A stretch of 64,000 nt of DNA from Salinicola halophilus (lineage in GTDB: Bacteria; Pseudomonadota; Gammaproteobacteria; Pseudomonadales; Halomonadaceae): contig NZ_PZJV01000006.1 in the NCBI RefSeq assembly GCF_003206155.1, positions 465,925-529,924 on the forward strand, in the 5' to 3' direction. The translations under genes were made by a program, and so were the position numbers. The notes beneath the pieces are model-generated. The model was not told the DNA's origin. It worked only from the letters and a program-made list of their open reading frames with translations, and ran no database searches. Positions 53,201 through 62,371 of the stretch are shown here, in pieces (position 1 is the stretch's first letter; each line of letters opens with the position of its first letter).

Positions 53201-56200
53201 CTCCTGCAGATAGGAGTGCGAGCGCTCGTTGAGAATCACCAGATCGACGCCCAGCCCCTTGGCCCGCCAGTACTCCTGGGCGCGCAGCAGCGTATTGACC
53301 CAGCCGATCTCCTCGGTGTCGGCAATGCGCAGCACCACCAGCGGCAGGTCGCCGGATATCCCCATCGGCCAGAGGTCGGACTGCACCGACAGCCCGCGGG
53401 CGAGCGTCTCCTCGCCGACGCGGAAACGCGCATCGTGATAGAGGATCGGCGCCGCAAGGCGCTGGAAGTCGGCGGCCTCGTCCAGGGTAATATCGAGATG
53501 ACGGAGCTGCACCTGGGCCTGCGTCCAGGCCAGCGTCCTGGCCCGCTCGAAGGCGCCGGCATCGTGGTGGCGGTCGATCAGCGCCAGCAGGTTGTCGCGG
53601 CTGTCGGCGGCGACGGTCCAGAAGTCGACGTGGGCCGCGTGATTGGGGGCGATCCTTACCACGTAGCGCAGCGCGAAGACCGGGTCGAGCACGGCGCCGA
53701 CACGACGCGAGAGGGCCGGCATCGACGGGCTCGACGAGTTCGGCATGAGCGCGACGGCGTTCTCGAGGGTGCGTCCGCGGCCCAGAAAACGCGCGCGGTC
53801 GGTCTCGAACTGAAAATCGCGGCTCGTCGATACCGCCTCGCTCGAGGCGGGGACTGACGACGTCACGCCATTGTGTGTGTCACGGTCGTCGACGAGTTCC
53901 GTGGCGCCGTCGATCAGCGCGAAATGCGCCACCCAGATCGGCGTCTCGCTGGGGTCGCGATGGCGCCGCGTCGCCGTCAGCGCCTGATACTCATCGATGG
54001 TGTCGGTCTCGACGAACATCTTGGCGAAGGCGGGGTGAGCGTCGTCGGCGGGCGGCGTGGTCAGTACCAGCTCGGCGTAGGAGGTCAGCTCGATGGTGGC
54101 CGGGCGGTCGGTGTTGTTGGTCACCGTCACTCGGCGCACCTCGCCATCCTCTTCGCCGGAGACCAGTACGTCGAGCGCCGTGGTGAACGCCGCATCGTCA
54201 CGTACGAAACGCGCGTGATCCTCGGCGAATTCGACGCTGTAGGCGGCATCGTCGACCTCGTCCGGCGTCGTCAGACGTCGTCCGCCGGCGGCCCAGCGCT
54301 GGCCGCTCTCGCGGTGGTACAGACTGATGGTGCTGCCCCAGTCGGTGTTCGTCGGGTCCTCGCGCCAGCGGGTGATGGCAAGCGTGCCCCAGCGGCTGAA
54401 ACCGGTGCCGTCGGCGGTCAGCATCACCGAGTAGCGGCCGTTGGAGAGCAGGTGGGTCAGCGGCTGTGCCGGCGGCGAGCCGTTGAGGCTGCGTACCGCG
54501 GCCTCGGGGTCGGCGGGCTCGGGCACCACGACCGGCTCGGCGTCGTTGGGGGAGGGTAGCGTCGCGACCTCGCGCGGCAGGCGCTCGTGGAGCAGCAGCT
54601 CGCTGGCCTGAATCATCGGCTCGGCGTGAAAGTGCGTGCGTAGCCGGCCGTCGAGCAGGGCGTTGGCGATCGCCACGATCGTCATGCCCTGGTGGTGGGC
54701 CATGACGTTGCGCACCACCACGAAGTCTCGATCCAGCGGCAGCCGGGTCGGGGTGAAGTCGATGGCGTCGAAAAAGCCGTAGCGCCCTTCGGCGCCGAGC
54801 TCGCGCAGCCGCGCGAAGTTCTCGAGCGCCGCCTTGGGGGCGACCATCGCCGCCAGTGCCGTGGCGTAGGGGGCGAGCACGAAATTGTCGGCGAGCCCCC
54901 GTTTGAGCCCGAGAGAGGGCACGCCGAAGTTGGAGTACTGGTAGTTGAAGTCGAGATCGCGGGCGTTGTAGGCGGACTCGGAAATGCCCCAGGGCTCGCC
55001 CTTGTCGCCGGCATAGCGCTGCTGGCAGGCCACCACCAGCCGGTTGGTCTGCTCGAGCAGGCTGTCGCGGGGGGCACGCATCACCAGTGACGGCATCAGG
55101 TACTCGAACATCGAGCCGGACCAGGACATCAGCGCCACGCCGTCGCGCTGCGGGCTCACGGCGCGGCCGAGGCGAAACCAGTGCCGGGTGGGCAGATCGC
55201 CCTTGGCGATGCCCACCAGACTCGCCAGCCGCGCCTCGGAGGCGAGCAGGTCGTAACAGCCGTCATCCAGCCGGTCTTCCCGCGGGGTGTAGCCGATCGC
55301 CATGAGCTTGCGCTCGGGCACCAGCATGAAGGCGAAATCCATCTCCCGGGTGAGCGTGCGGGCGCGCTCGGCGAGGGCGCGCAGTCGCGTCGCCAGCGAC
55401 GCCCGCTCCGCGGGGTCGGCAGCGACGTTCACATCCGCCGAGTGCTCGTCCGCCGAATGCTCATCAGCCAAATGCTCGTCCGCCGAGTGCTCATCCGCCA
55501 AATGCTCATCCGCCAAATGCTCGTCGAGGCACTGCTCCAGCCGTTCCAGCCAGTAGGAGACCGGGGCGCGTCGCGTCGCATCGTCGGCGTCATCGGCCGA
55601 CGCTTCCGCGGCCAGTTTGACCCCGCCGGCGTCATCGTTGGCGGCGTGACGGGCGTCGGCGGCCTGCTGCGCTTCCCGGCTGGCATCGTCTGCCAGCCGC
55701 TCGCGCCATGCCGTCAGGCAGCGGCGGACGTCGGCGGCTGCGTCGTTTCGCTGCGCTTGATCTTCGATTCCCGGTTCGAGCCGCTCGATCAACGCCTTGA
55801 TCTCGGCGAGCAGCGCGGTACGCGTCGTCGGAGTGAGGGAGTCGTCCCGCCCCGCGTCTTCATGCAGCAAATGCAGGGTGTCGATCAGCCCCTCGCGGTA
55901 GTCCGGCACTCGGGGCGCCTTGATCCAGGCTTCGCAGGCGTTGGCCAGTGCAATCAGATGGCCGGCGAGGTTGCCGCTGTCCACCGCCGAGACGTAGCGC
56001 GGCTCCAGCGGCGCGCCGGTGGCGGTGTCGTACCAGTTGTAGAGATGTCCGCGGCAGCGCTCCAGCGAGTCCAGCGTGGCGAACGTCGCTTCCAGGCGCT
56101 CGACGGCGCCGCGGGTGCCGATCCAGGCGAAGTCTCGCGCCGCCACGCAGGCGAGCAGATAGAGCCCGATATTGGTGGGCGAGGTGCGCTCGGCGATCAC

Positions 56201-59200
56201 CGGCTTGGGGTCGAGCTGGAAGTTGTCCGGCGGCAGCGCGCGGGAGGCCGGCGTGACGAACGTCTCGAAGAACTGCCAGGTACGTCGGGCGATGTCGCGA
56301 AGCGCCCGCGCCTGGGCCGTATCGAGCTTGAGGTTGTCGGTGGTGTCGGCAGGCGCGCGGCTGGTCCAGAGGGCGATCAGCGGGGCGGCGAGCCAGGCCG
56401 CGAGCAGCGGCAGCAGCAGCGGCCAGCCCGGCGTCTCGAACAGTGCCAGGATCAGCACCACGATGAGCGCGAGCAGTGCCCCGCCGGCCATCGATCGGGC
56501 AAAGCTCGCCGCGCTGAGCTCGCGGTCCTTGGCCAGCGCCGCGGCGGTGGTCCACTCGAGGAGATGCCGACGCGAGACGTAGACGCGATAGAGCGTGCGG
56601 CCGATCGCATCCAGCATCTGCCAGGTCTGGTTGGCCAGCAGCGCGACGCTCAGCAGGCAGCGTCCGGTTTCCAGCTTCAGGTCGCGAAAGACCGTGCGCC
56701 GGTGGTGGCGCCAGTCGCCGTCGCGGTGGCGCGGCTTGAGCGCAAAGCTGATCGGCAGCAGCGCCGGGATGATCAGCGCGGCGAGCGTCAGCAGGATCGC
56801 CACCCCCGCGACCGGCGCCTGGAAGGCCGCGCAGACGGCGAAGGCCGCGAAAAGACTAGGCGCGAGCAGCGTACGCCGCAGGTTGTCGGCGACTTTCCAG
56901 CAGCCGACCGCGCCCAGCGCGCGACGGTCGGCGTTGCGGCCGACCAGCCACGGCAGCAGCTGCCAGTCGCCGCGGGCCCAGCGGTGCTGGCGGCGCGCGG
57001 CGACGTCGTAACGCTCCGGCTCCGCCTCGACCACCTCGACGTCGGAGGCGAGTCCGGCGCGGGCGAAGATCCCCTCGAGCAGGTCGTGACTGAGCAGACT
57101 GTTCTCCGGCACCCGCCCGGCCAGCGCCATCTCGAAGGCGTCCACCGCGTAGATGCCCTTGCCCGCAAACGAGCCCTCGCCGAAGAGATCCTGGTAGAGA
57201 TCCGACACCGCGGCGCTGTAGACGTCGAGTCCGCCCGGTGCCGAGAAGAGCCGCTGATAGCGAGAACCCTGGCGGCCGATCGGCAGCGACGGGGTGACCC
57301 GCGGCTGCAGGATGGCGTAGCCGTGGGTGACGCGCCCGTCGGTATCGAGTACCGGCTGACTCAGCGGATGGGCCATCTTGCCCACCAGCCGGGCGACGGT
57401 GTCTCGCGGCAGGCGGGTGTCGCTGTCGAGCGTGACCACGTAGCGAACGTCGGCGGGCACCCACGGCGTTTCCCCGTCGATGGCGACGAAGGAGGTATCG
57501 GTTGCCCCGCGCAGCAGCCGGTTGAGCTCGGCGAGCTTGCCGCGCTTGCGCTCCCAGGCCATGAAGTGGCCCTCGCTGGCGTTGAACTGGCGTCGGCGGT
57601 ACAGCAGCACAAAGCGCTGGCCGGTCGGGCCGGGGCCATGACGCCGATTGAGCGCGGCCACGGCGTCGCGGGCGATGCGCAGACGCTCGGCGTCGTCGGG
57701 GCGGGTTTCGCTGGCGGCGTCGACATCGTCGAGCAGCAGGGCGAAGGTCACATCACCCTTCTTGCCGGAGAGGTAGTGCACCTCCAGACGCTCGGCGAGT
57801 TCGTGCAGCTCCTCGGCGTCGCCGAGCATCGCCGGGACCGCCACCAGCGTTCTCAGCGAGGCCGGTACGCCGCGGCCGAGCGCGAGCCCCGGCAGCGCCT
57901 CACCGCCCACGCCCATGCCCAGCATGCGGTTGACCAGCGACATCGCGATATCGTTGGCCGGCAGTACCATCAGCGCGAGCCACACCCAGGCCCAGGTCGA
58001 CTCCAGCCCGGTCGCCTCCAGGCCCCAGTACGCCAGCCCCAGCAGCGCGAAGGTCAGAAGCCAGCAGGCGCCGGCATAGCCGGCGAGGCCCATCTCCAGC
58101 ACCAGCCGGCGCAGGCGCAGGGTGGGCGGCGCGCGAAAGCCCAGCTCACGTTCGAAGTCGGCGCGGCCGTCGGCGATCAGGTAGTAGCCGGGGTCGGCCA
58201 GACGCGTGGCCTGTGCCGGCGGCGTTGGCGGCGGCGGCGGCACGGTAGCAGCGTCCAGCGCGCGCTGGGCGATCGTCAGCTCGTCGTGCTCGGTGCCGCG
58301 GGCGAGCTGCTCGATGGCGTTGCGGTAGCGATCCCGGGTGGCGAAATCCATCTCGCCGAAGCGGCTGCGCTCCCGCAGGCAGCGGTCGACCAGGCTGACC
58401 CGCTCCACCAGGGTCGCCCAGTCGAAGTCGGCGATGTGGCGCAGGCTGGTGATGGCGTTGCGCACGCTGACATTCGATGCCCCCTGACGCTGGAGCGCGC
58501 GCTGCACGACCACCGTGGACGACGTCTCCCGACGCGCCATCTGCCGCTCCAGCCAGGCAAGCGCCGGGGAGCGCCCCGGGTCCTGATCGCGCAGTCGTTT
58601 GGCGAGCTGGGCAAAGAAGTGATCGGCCGCGCTGCCCAGTGGCTCCGGGTCGGTCTCGGCGAGTATCCGGCCGCTGTCGGCGTCCGGTTCGAGCAGCCGC
58701 TCGCAGAGGGCATCGGCGGCATTGCGGGCATCCCGCGCTTCCACGATCTGCTCGCCCAGGCGGCGAACGTTCTCCACCAGCACCAGGCGCAGCGAGATGG
58801 CCACCGCCCACAGTTCGCCGATGGTCAGCGGCTGGACGCGCTGGTACGCGTCGAGAAAGCGGATCAGCGTCGCCGCATCGAAGCGGCTGTCGGTGTGGGC
58901 GACGAACGCCCAGGTCAGCCCGAAGACGCGCGGATAGCCGGTGAACGGGCCGTCGGCGAGCTTGGGCAGCTGACGGTAGTAGCCCGGCGGCAGGTCGCGG
59001 CGAATGTCGCCGGCGTGTTTCTCGACGTGATGGTAGTGGTCGAGCAGCCACTCGGCGGCGGGAACGGTATCGCGCCGGTGGGCCGCATCGACGCTCAGGC
59101 GGTGATAGATCGTCCCGAGCGCCTTGATGTTGTCGGCCAGGCGCTGATTGAGCGGCTCGACGCGGGGCGGGCGGGGGGTGATCGGCTGCGCCTTGGCCAG

Positions 59201-59320
59201 GCTCTCGGCGTGCTGCTCGAGTCGCTCGGGGCCGAAGAGCTCTTCGCGCACCGGCAGGGTGGTATCCCAGAATGGCCGGCCGGCGGCAGGGGGCCGGCCA
59301 AAACGCCCCCAGAGGCTCAT
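50210..59320 (-). CDS. ndvB: Cyclic beta-1,2-glucan synthase (NdvB/ChvB family)
   Basis: 3036 residues. Order of parts: soluble N-terminal domain (1-400), two membrane segments, GT84 glycosyltransferase (VVTLDSDTRLPRDTV near 630, QHRWARGDWQLLPWL near 783), further membrane helices (820-1000), a glycoamylase-like region (GYTPREDRLDDGCYDLL near 1356) and a C-terminal GH94 phosphorylase region. The last has WWLPHSGQGVRTRIADD near 2613 and the catalytic Asp in GTGDWNDGFNRVGEAG near 2713. It builds, cyclises and trims the periplasmic beta-1,2-glucan of osmoadaptation. It is about 200 residues longer than Rhizobium/Agrobacterium homologues because of two insertions: a DEHLA repeat near 1263-1298 and a low-complexity linker near 2115-2235. 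Confidence 0.93.
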   Translation of the reverse strand: MSLWGRFGRPPAAGRPFWDTTLPVREELFGPERLEQHAESLAKAQPITPRPPRVEPLNQRLADNIKALGTIYHRLSVDAAHRRDTVPAAEWLLDHYHHVEKHAGDIRRDLPPGYYRQLPKLADGPFTGYPRVFGLTWAFVAHTDSRFDAATLIRFLDAYQRVQPLTIGELWAVAISLRLVLVENVRRLGEQIVEARDARNAADALCERLLEPDADSGRILAETDPEPLGSAADHFFAQLAKRLRDQDPGRSPALAWLERQMARRETSSTVVVQRALQRQGASNVSVRNAITSLRHIADFDWATLVERVSLVDRCLRERSRFGEMDFATRDRYRNAIEQLARGTEHDELTIAQRALDAATVPPPPPTPPAQATRLADPGYYLIADGRADFERELGFRAPPTLRLRRLVLEMGLAGYAGACWLLTFALLGLAYWGLEATGLESTWAWVWLALMVLPANDIAMSLVNRMLGMGVGGEALPGLALGRGVPASLRTLVAVPAMLGDAEELHELAERLEVHYLSGKKGDVTFALLLDDVDAASETRPDDAERLRIARDAVAALNRRHGPGPTGQRFVLLYRRRQFNASEGHFMAWERKRGKLAELNRLLRGATDTSFVAIDGETPWVPADVRYVVTLDSDTRLPRDTVARLVGKMAHPLSQPVLDTDGRVTHGYAILQPRVTPSLPIGRQGSRYQRLFSAPGGLDVYSAAVSDLYQDLFGEGSFAGKGIYAVDAFEMALAGRVPENSLLSHDLLEGIFARAGLASDVEVVEAEPERYDVAARRQHRWARGDWQLLPWLVGRNADRRALGAVGCWKVADNLRRTLLAPSLFAAFAVCAAFQAPVAGVAILLTLAALIIPALLPISFALKPRHRDGDWRHHRRTVFRDLKLETGRCLLSVALLANQTWQMLDAIGRTLYRVYVSRRHLLEWTTAAALAKDRELSAASFARSMAGGALLALIVVLILALFETPGWPLLLPLLAAWLAAPLIALWTSRAPADTTDNLKLDTAQARALRDIARRTWQFFETFVTPASRALPPDNFQLDPKPVIAERTSPTNIGLYLLACVAARDFAWIGTRGAVERLEATFATLDSLERCRGHLYNWYDTATGAPLEPRYVSAVDSGNLAGHLIALANACEAWIKAPRVPDYREGLIDTLHLLHEDAGRDDSLTPTTRTALLAEIKALIERLEPGIEDQAQRNDAAADVRRCLTAWRERLADDASREAQQAADARHAANDDAGGVKLAAEASADDADDATRRAPVSYWLERLEQCLDEHLADEHLADEHSADEHLADEHSADEHSADVNVAADPAERASLATRLRALAERARTLTREMDFAFMLVPERKLMAIGYTPREDRLDDGCYDLLASEARLASLVGIAKGDLPTRHWFRLGRAVSPQRDGVALMSWSGSMFEYLMPSLVMRAPRDSLLEQTNRLVVACQQRYAGDKGEPWGISESAYNARDLDFNYQYSNFGVPSLGLKRGLADNFVLAPYATALAAMVAPKAALENFARLRELGAEGRYGFFDAIDFTPTRLPLDRDFVVVRNVMAHHQGMTIVAIANALLDGRLRTHFHAEPMIQASELLLHERLPREVATLPSPNDAEPVVVPEPADPEAAVRSLNGSPPAQPLTHLLSNGRYSVMLTADGTGFSRWGTLAITRWREDPTNTDWGSTISLYHRESGQRWAAGGRRLTTPDEVDDAAYSVEFAEDHARFVRDDAAFTTALDVLVSGEEDGEVRRVTVTNNTDRPATIELTSYAELVLTTPPADDAHPAFAKMFVETDTIDEYQALTATRRHRDPSETPIWVAHFALIDGATELVDDRDTHNGVTSSVPASSEAVSTSRDFQFETDRARFLGRGRTLENAVALMPNSSSPSMPALSRRVGAVLDPVFALRYVVRIAPNHAAHVDFWTVAADSRDNLLALIDRHHDAGAFERARTLAWTQAQVQLRHLDITLDEAADFQRLAAPILYHDARFRVGEETLARGLSVQSDLWPMGISGDLPLVVLRIADTEEIGWVNTLLRAQEYWRAKGLGVDLVILNERSHSYLQELQDAIDTAVRTNLSPPQPSSQPPQGSVIALRAHQLSPAALALVLSVARVVLKAHKGPLHRQLTALLDVDGESLMETRRDARPLAPLDRKGRRTPESKTGGKNDGKAGSKKSLKAGIRIGARTDSPTRPAASSPESVKGGSRESRESLKARTQAAVRLDTTSADARAEPGIAGDPARPEPSTAVDRPPVEDLEFFNGLGGFARDGREYVCVLDDGATTPQPWINVIANAGFGFQVSAEGSGYVWADNSRDNQLTPWSNDPVSDPAGEVIYVQDADTGVITTATAAPCRSPGERGRYVARHGFGYSRFDHDTATLSLSLLQFVPKDDPIKISRLTLTNRSDAPQTLIVTHYANWVMGNSRAKNALYLTPTHDADTGALLMRNPWNMAFPNRVGFVDLGGRAAQWTADRREFLGAGSLAAPEALTQRRALSGWTGLGRDPATVLQCTLTLAPNESVTLDAFLGQTSDAETARTLILRYREADLADELDSIERYWRELHASLQVRTPDRAMDVMLNGWLTYQTLACRVTARSAFYQASGAYGFRDQLQDGMALTFALPDLTRHHLLRAAGRQFVEGDVQHWWLPHSGQGVRTRIADDRVWLAFAAATYVQAADDEAVLDEPVGFLEAPTLAAGAHDEFSQPSPADETAPLFEHCVRALEQALEQFGEHGLPLIGTGDWNDGFNRVGEAGQGESVWLGWMLLRTLTLFDPLITRRDPARADRWRERAEALREALETHAWDGDWYRRATFDNGDWMGTKASVECRIDAIAQSWAVLSERADPERAARAMDSVAEHLIREDDGLALLFTPPFDKSEQEPGYIKGYPPGLRENGGQYTHAATWTILALAKLGQAERAHALFAMVNPVNHALTPEAVERYRVEPYVIAADVYSEPPHVGHGGWTWYTGSGGWFYQAGARGILGIRREGRELIVAPAIPDDWPGYAATVELEGGRVEIRIERAEAGETPSATLDGEAIGSDDGARVPLDGQAHALVMRLESKEGMA
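55432..55535. repeat. 15-bp in-frame tandem repeat inside ndvB
   Basis: Seven or so copies of a 15-base unit coding DEHLA or DEHSA (DEHLADEHLADEHSADEHL and on). Different codons among copies (TCGTCC, TCATCC, TCATCAGCC) show old divergence with recent duplications. Confidence 0.9.
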
Positions 59321-59730
59321 GGGTTCACCACCAGAAACGGGGCGAGAGGCCTGTCGGCACCGAGAAATGGGCTACGCAATGCAAGGTCAGGAAAACACCG
59401 GTCCATCGTCGTTCTCCTTCACGTCGACGACGGACGTGGCCAGGTCAGTGGCGGTCGTCGTCGGACGAGAATACGGTCGAAACCCACGCGGGAAGGGATT
59501 TTCGGGCGTCGGGTCGGCCAGGGCGACGTCATGGCATTGCGGGCATGCTGCCGATAGCGGCAGCGGCGCAACCCCGCGGCATGACGAACGAAATGAGGGG
59601 CACCGCATCGGCCAGAGAGCGTGGGCCGCAGAGAATAGGCGGCGGGGCGAGACACGCGACTGACACGGTACCGGACAGGTCGTCTCCTGCAGTATGGATC
59701 GCCCCGCGACGCTTGGCGAGTGCGGTCGTG
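59321..59730. other. Region between ndvB and quinone oxidoreductase gene
   Basis: GC-rich space upstream of ndvB (minus strand) and downstream of the quinone oxidoreductase; no gene or clear terminator that I can support. Confidence 0.4.
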
Positions 59731-60480
59731 CTAGACCCGCCATCGCAGCGGATGACTCGCCGCCAGCGTGCCGTCGTCGTTCCAGTTCGCCCAGCCGCTC
59801 ATAGGAATGGGCAAGGACGCCGCCAGCGTCCCCAGGCGCGTCGCCCAGCGCGCCTTTTCTGCTTCCAGGTGGGCGCAAAAGGCGGTTTCCGCCTGATAGC
59901 TCAGGCCGCCGCCCTGAACGCCGTAGCTGAGATGGGGCGCGAGTACGTCGAGGCCGACATAGTAGAGCGAGCAGTGCAGCGGCCACAGCAGCGTGCGCAT
60001 GTCGCCGCTGCGTCCGAAGGTCGAGAAGGTCGTCTCCGGCGCACCGGTGGTGAGAGAAAGTAGCGCTCGCCTGCCATCCAGCATCCCGCGGTCGAAGCGA
60101 CGGCTGCCGGTGTAGAGCCCGCCGTAGACGAAGACCCGATCGAACCAGCCCTTCAGCATCGCCGGCACGCCGTGCCACCAGAGCGGACACTGCAGAATGA
60201 TCGTATCGGCCCACTCGAGCCGGACGATCTCTCGGCGAACGTCGGCGGCAAGGTCGTCGTGCTCGACGTGCCAGCGCTGCTCGTCGAGCGCCTGGAAGTA
60301 GCGGGCATCGCAGCGAGAACTGTAGCGCGCGGGGCCTTCGACCGGCTCGAAACCGTCGGCGTAGAGGTCGCTGACGGCGACCTCGTGTCCGTCGCGCTCG
60401 AGCGTCTCGACCGCGGTTTGCGTCAGCGCCGCGTTGAACGACTGCGGCTCGGGGTGGCAGTGAACGATCAGGACTTTCAT
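59731..60480 (-). CDS. NAD(P)H:quinone oxidoreductase (flavodoxin fold, MdaB/KefF-like)
   Basis: 249 residues. LIVHCHPEPQSFNAALTQTAVETL is the FMN/FAD phosphate loop, followed by ILQCPLWWHGVPAMLKGWFDRVFVYGG and SLTTGAPETTFS. It is a two-electron quinone reductase protecting against quinones and electrophiles. ATG 60480 (MKVLIVHCH) is chosen as the fold starts there. The divergent LysR gene at 60586 is probably its regulator. Confidence 0.9.
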   Translation of the reverse strand: MKVLIVHCHPEPQSFNAALTQTAVETLERDGHEVAVSDLYADGFEPVEGPARYSSRCDARYFQALDEQRWHVEHDDLAADVRREIVRLEWADTIILQCPLWWHGVPAMLKGWFDRVFVYGGLYTGSRRFDRGMLDGRRALLSLTTGAPETTFSTFGRSGDMRTLLWPLHCSLYYVGLDVLAPHLSYGVQGGGLSYQAETAFCAHLEAEKARWATRLGTLAASLPIPMSGWANWNDDGTLAASHPLRWRV

Positions 60481-60585
60481 CGATGGCATCCGTCGCGAAG
60501 GGGAAACGCTACGCTAGCCTGTGCACGAAGCGACGAACATTCCCGGAAATCGCAAATCGGCTTTGCCAAAACGCACAGGTCACTC

Positions 60586-61509
60586 ATGAATTCGACCCCC
60601 AAATGGGACGATTACCGTCTCGCGCTCGCCATCGACGAGGCCGGCTCCCTATCCGGGGCTGCGCGTCGTCTCGGCGTCAATCACGCCACCGTCTTTCGGC
60701 GGCTGGAAGCGCTCGAATCGCGTCTGGGTAGCCGCTGTTTCGAGCGCCACGCAGGGGGCTACACGCCGACGCCGACCGGCGAGACGCTGGCGACGACGGC
60801 GCGCCGGATGCGCCTCGCCACGGCGGACGCCGAGCGCGCGCTGATGCGCGGTGACACCGCGTTGACCGGCACGCTGCGCATCACCACGACGGACGCGCTG
60901 CTGGCCTGTGTGCTCGTCCCGGCGCTAACCGAGTTTCGCCGCGCTCACCCCGGCGTCGTCATCGAAACGACGACGTCCGCCGCGCTTCACAATCTCACTC
61001 GCCGCGAAGCCGACGTCGCCCTACGCCCCACCTTCCATCCGCCGGAAACCCTCATCGGCAGAGAGCAGGGGCGCATTTGCCAGTCCGTCTATGTGTCGCG
61101 CACGCGCCTTTCGCCCGAGGGCGGGGGGGGCGAGTCGATACCGTGGGTCGCGCCGGACGCCTCGATGGGCTATCGCTCGCTCGAGCGGTGGATGCGTGCC
61201 AGCGGCGTCGATCGACGAACGGGGTTTCATGCCGACTCGACGCTGGGCATGGCCTCCGCCGTGGAGGCCGGGTTGGGGCAGGGCGTGCTACCGGACTATC
61301 TCGCCGAGGGGCGACGGGGGCTGGTGCGCCTCGGCGGGGCCATCGACGAGCTGGAAACCCCGCTATGGCTGCTGACGCACCCCGACATCCGCCGCTCGGC
61401 CAGCGTCAGCGCCCTGTTCGAGGCGCTGAGTGCGCGCCGTTTCGCTCTCGGCTTCAAGACGGGAGCTGCCGCCGCGACGGAGTCGATGCAACGTCCTGCC
61501 GACGGGTGA
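60586..61509 (+). CDS. LysR-family transcription regulator
   Basis: 307 residues. N-terminal wHTH DYRLALAIDEAGSLSGAARRLGVNHATVFRRLEALESRLGSRCFERHAGGYTPTPTG, followed by the inducer-binding domain (VIETTTSAALHNLTRREADVALRPT). Divergent to the quinone oxidoreductase, separated by 105 bases. Regulates it by inference. ATG 60586 chosen as it gives the usual short leader to the HTH. Confidence 0.92.
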   Translation: MNSTPKWDDYRLALAIDEAGSLSGAARRLGVNHATVFRRLEALESRLGSRCFERHAGGYTPTPTGETLATTARRMRLATADAERALMRGDTALTGTLRITTTDALLACVLVPALTEFRRAHPGVVIETTTSAALHNLTRREADVALRPTFHPPETLIGREQGRICQSVYVSRTRLSPEGGGGESIPWVAPDASMGYRSLERWMRASGVDRRTGFHADSTLGMASAVEAGLGQGVLPDYLAEGRRGLVRLGGAIDELETPLWLLTHPDIRRSASVSALFEALSARRFALGFKTGAAAATESMQRPADG

Positions 61510-61569
61510 AGGGCTGCTACGCTTGGCGTTTCAGCCGCCGGGCGGCCACTCGCATCAGGAAGTTTCGAT

Positions 61570-62190
61570 ATGCCACGGAATCTCAAGCACGGCAGGCAAC
61601 GGTTGGGCGAGAAGCTCACCGGGCTGCTGGATCATCGGCGAGCGGTGTGGCTGCTGTTCGCCGCTTCCGTACTGGAAACCCTGATCGTGCCGATTCCGAT
61701 CGAGACCCTCCTGATTCCCTGGATGGTGCTGCGCCCCGAGAAGCGCTGGCTGCTGGTAACGGTGGCGCTTGCGGGCAATCTGCTGGCGGCGGCCATCGGC
61801 TACGGTTTGGGCAGTTGGGCGATGGGCCAGTTCGGCGACCAGCTGATTGCGCTGTTCGGCGGCCAGCAGGCCTTCGACGCCTTCGATCAGCGCTTCGCCG
61901 ACAACGGCTTCTGGGCGGTGCTGATGATCGGCGTCATTCCGATTCCCTTCCAGATCGCCATGCTGGTGGCGGGCAGCACCGGCTACTCCTTCGTGCTGTT
62001 CATGCTGGCCGCAATGCTGGCGCGCGGTGCGCGCTACTTCGGACTGGCGCTGCTGGTGCAGGTCTTCGGTGACCGGGCGCGCAAGCTCTGGGCCCGCCAC
62101 GAGCGCGCGATGACGATCGTGCTGATCGTGGCGGTGGTCGCCTATCTGCTCTACCTGGCCAGCGGCTGGCTGGGCGGCGGCTCGGCCTGA
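61570..62190 (+). CDS. YqaA/DedA-like membrane protein
   Basis: 206 residues with four or five membrane helices. The motif FAASVLETLIVPIPIETLLIPWMVL and GVIPIPFQIAMLVAGSTGYSFVLFMLAAMLARGARYFGLALLVQVFG match the SNARE-associated/DedA superfamily, whose members flip phospholipids or undecaprenyl phosphate. Exact role unknown. Confidence 0.87.
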   Translation: MPRNLKHGRQRLGEKLTGLLDHRRAVWLLFAASVLETLIVPIPIETLLIPWMVLRPEKRWLLVTVALAGNLLAAAIGYGLGSWAMGQFGDQLIALFGGQQAFDAFDQRFADNGFWAVLMIGVIPIPFQIAMLVAGSTGYSFVLFMLAAMLARGARYFGLALLVQVFGDRARKLWARHERAMTIVLIVAVVAYLLYLASGWLGGGSA

Positions 62191-62371
62191 GCCGCCAATG
62201 ATGCGAGTTGCCAGAGCGGACCTCGGTTCATCGGCAGATGTCTGACGGCAGCACTTGCGTCATTTGCCAAGCGACTACGCTGGAAGGAGAGGGCATAGAA
62301 CTTTGGGTGTAGACGACCCAGGTGGTCATGGCCGCGCCAACCGACGGAACGGAACAGAACAGGAACGACGA

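Noticed and set aside
55181-59557. 1458-codon open frame on the plus strand across ndvB
   Set aside because: It is antisense to ndvB in a very GC-rich gene, with no domain, no SD and unusual residue content; a shadow of the real minus-strand coding.
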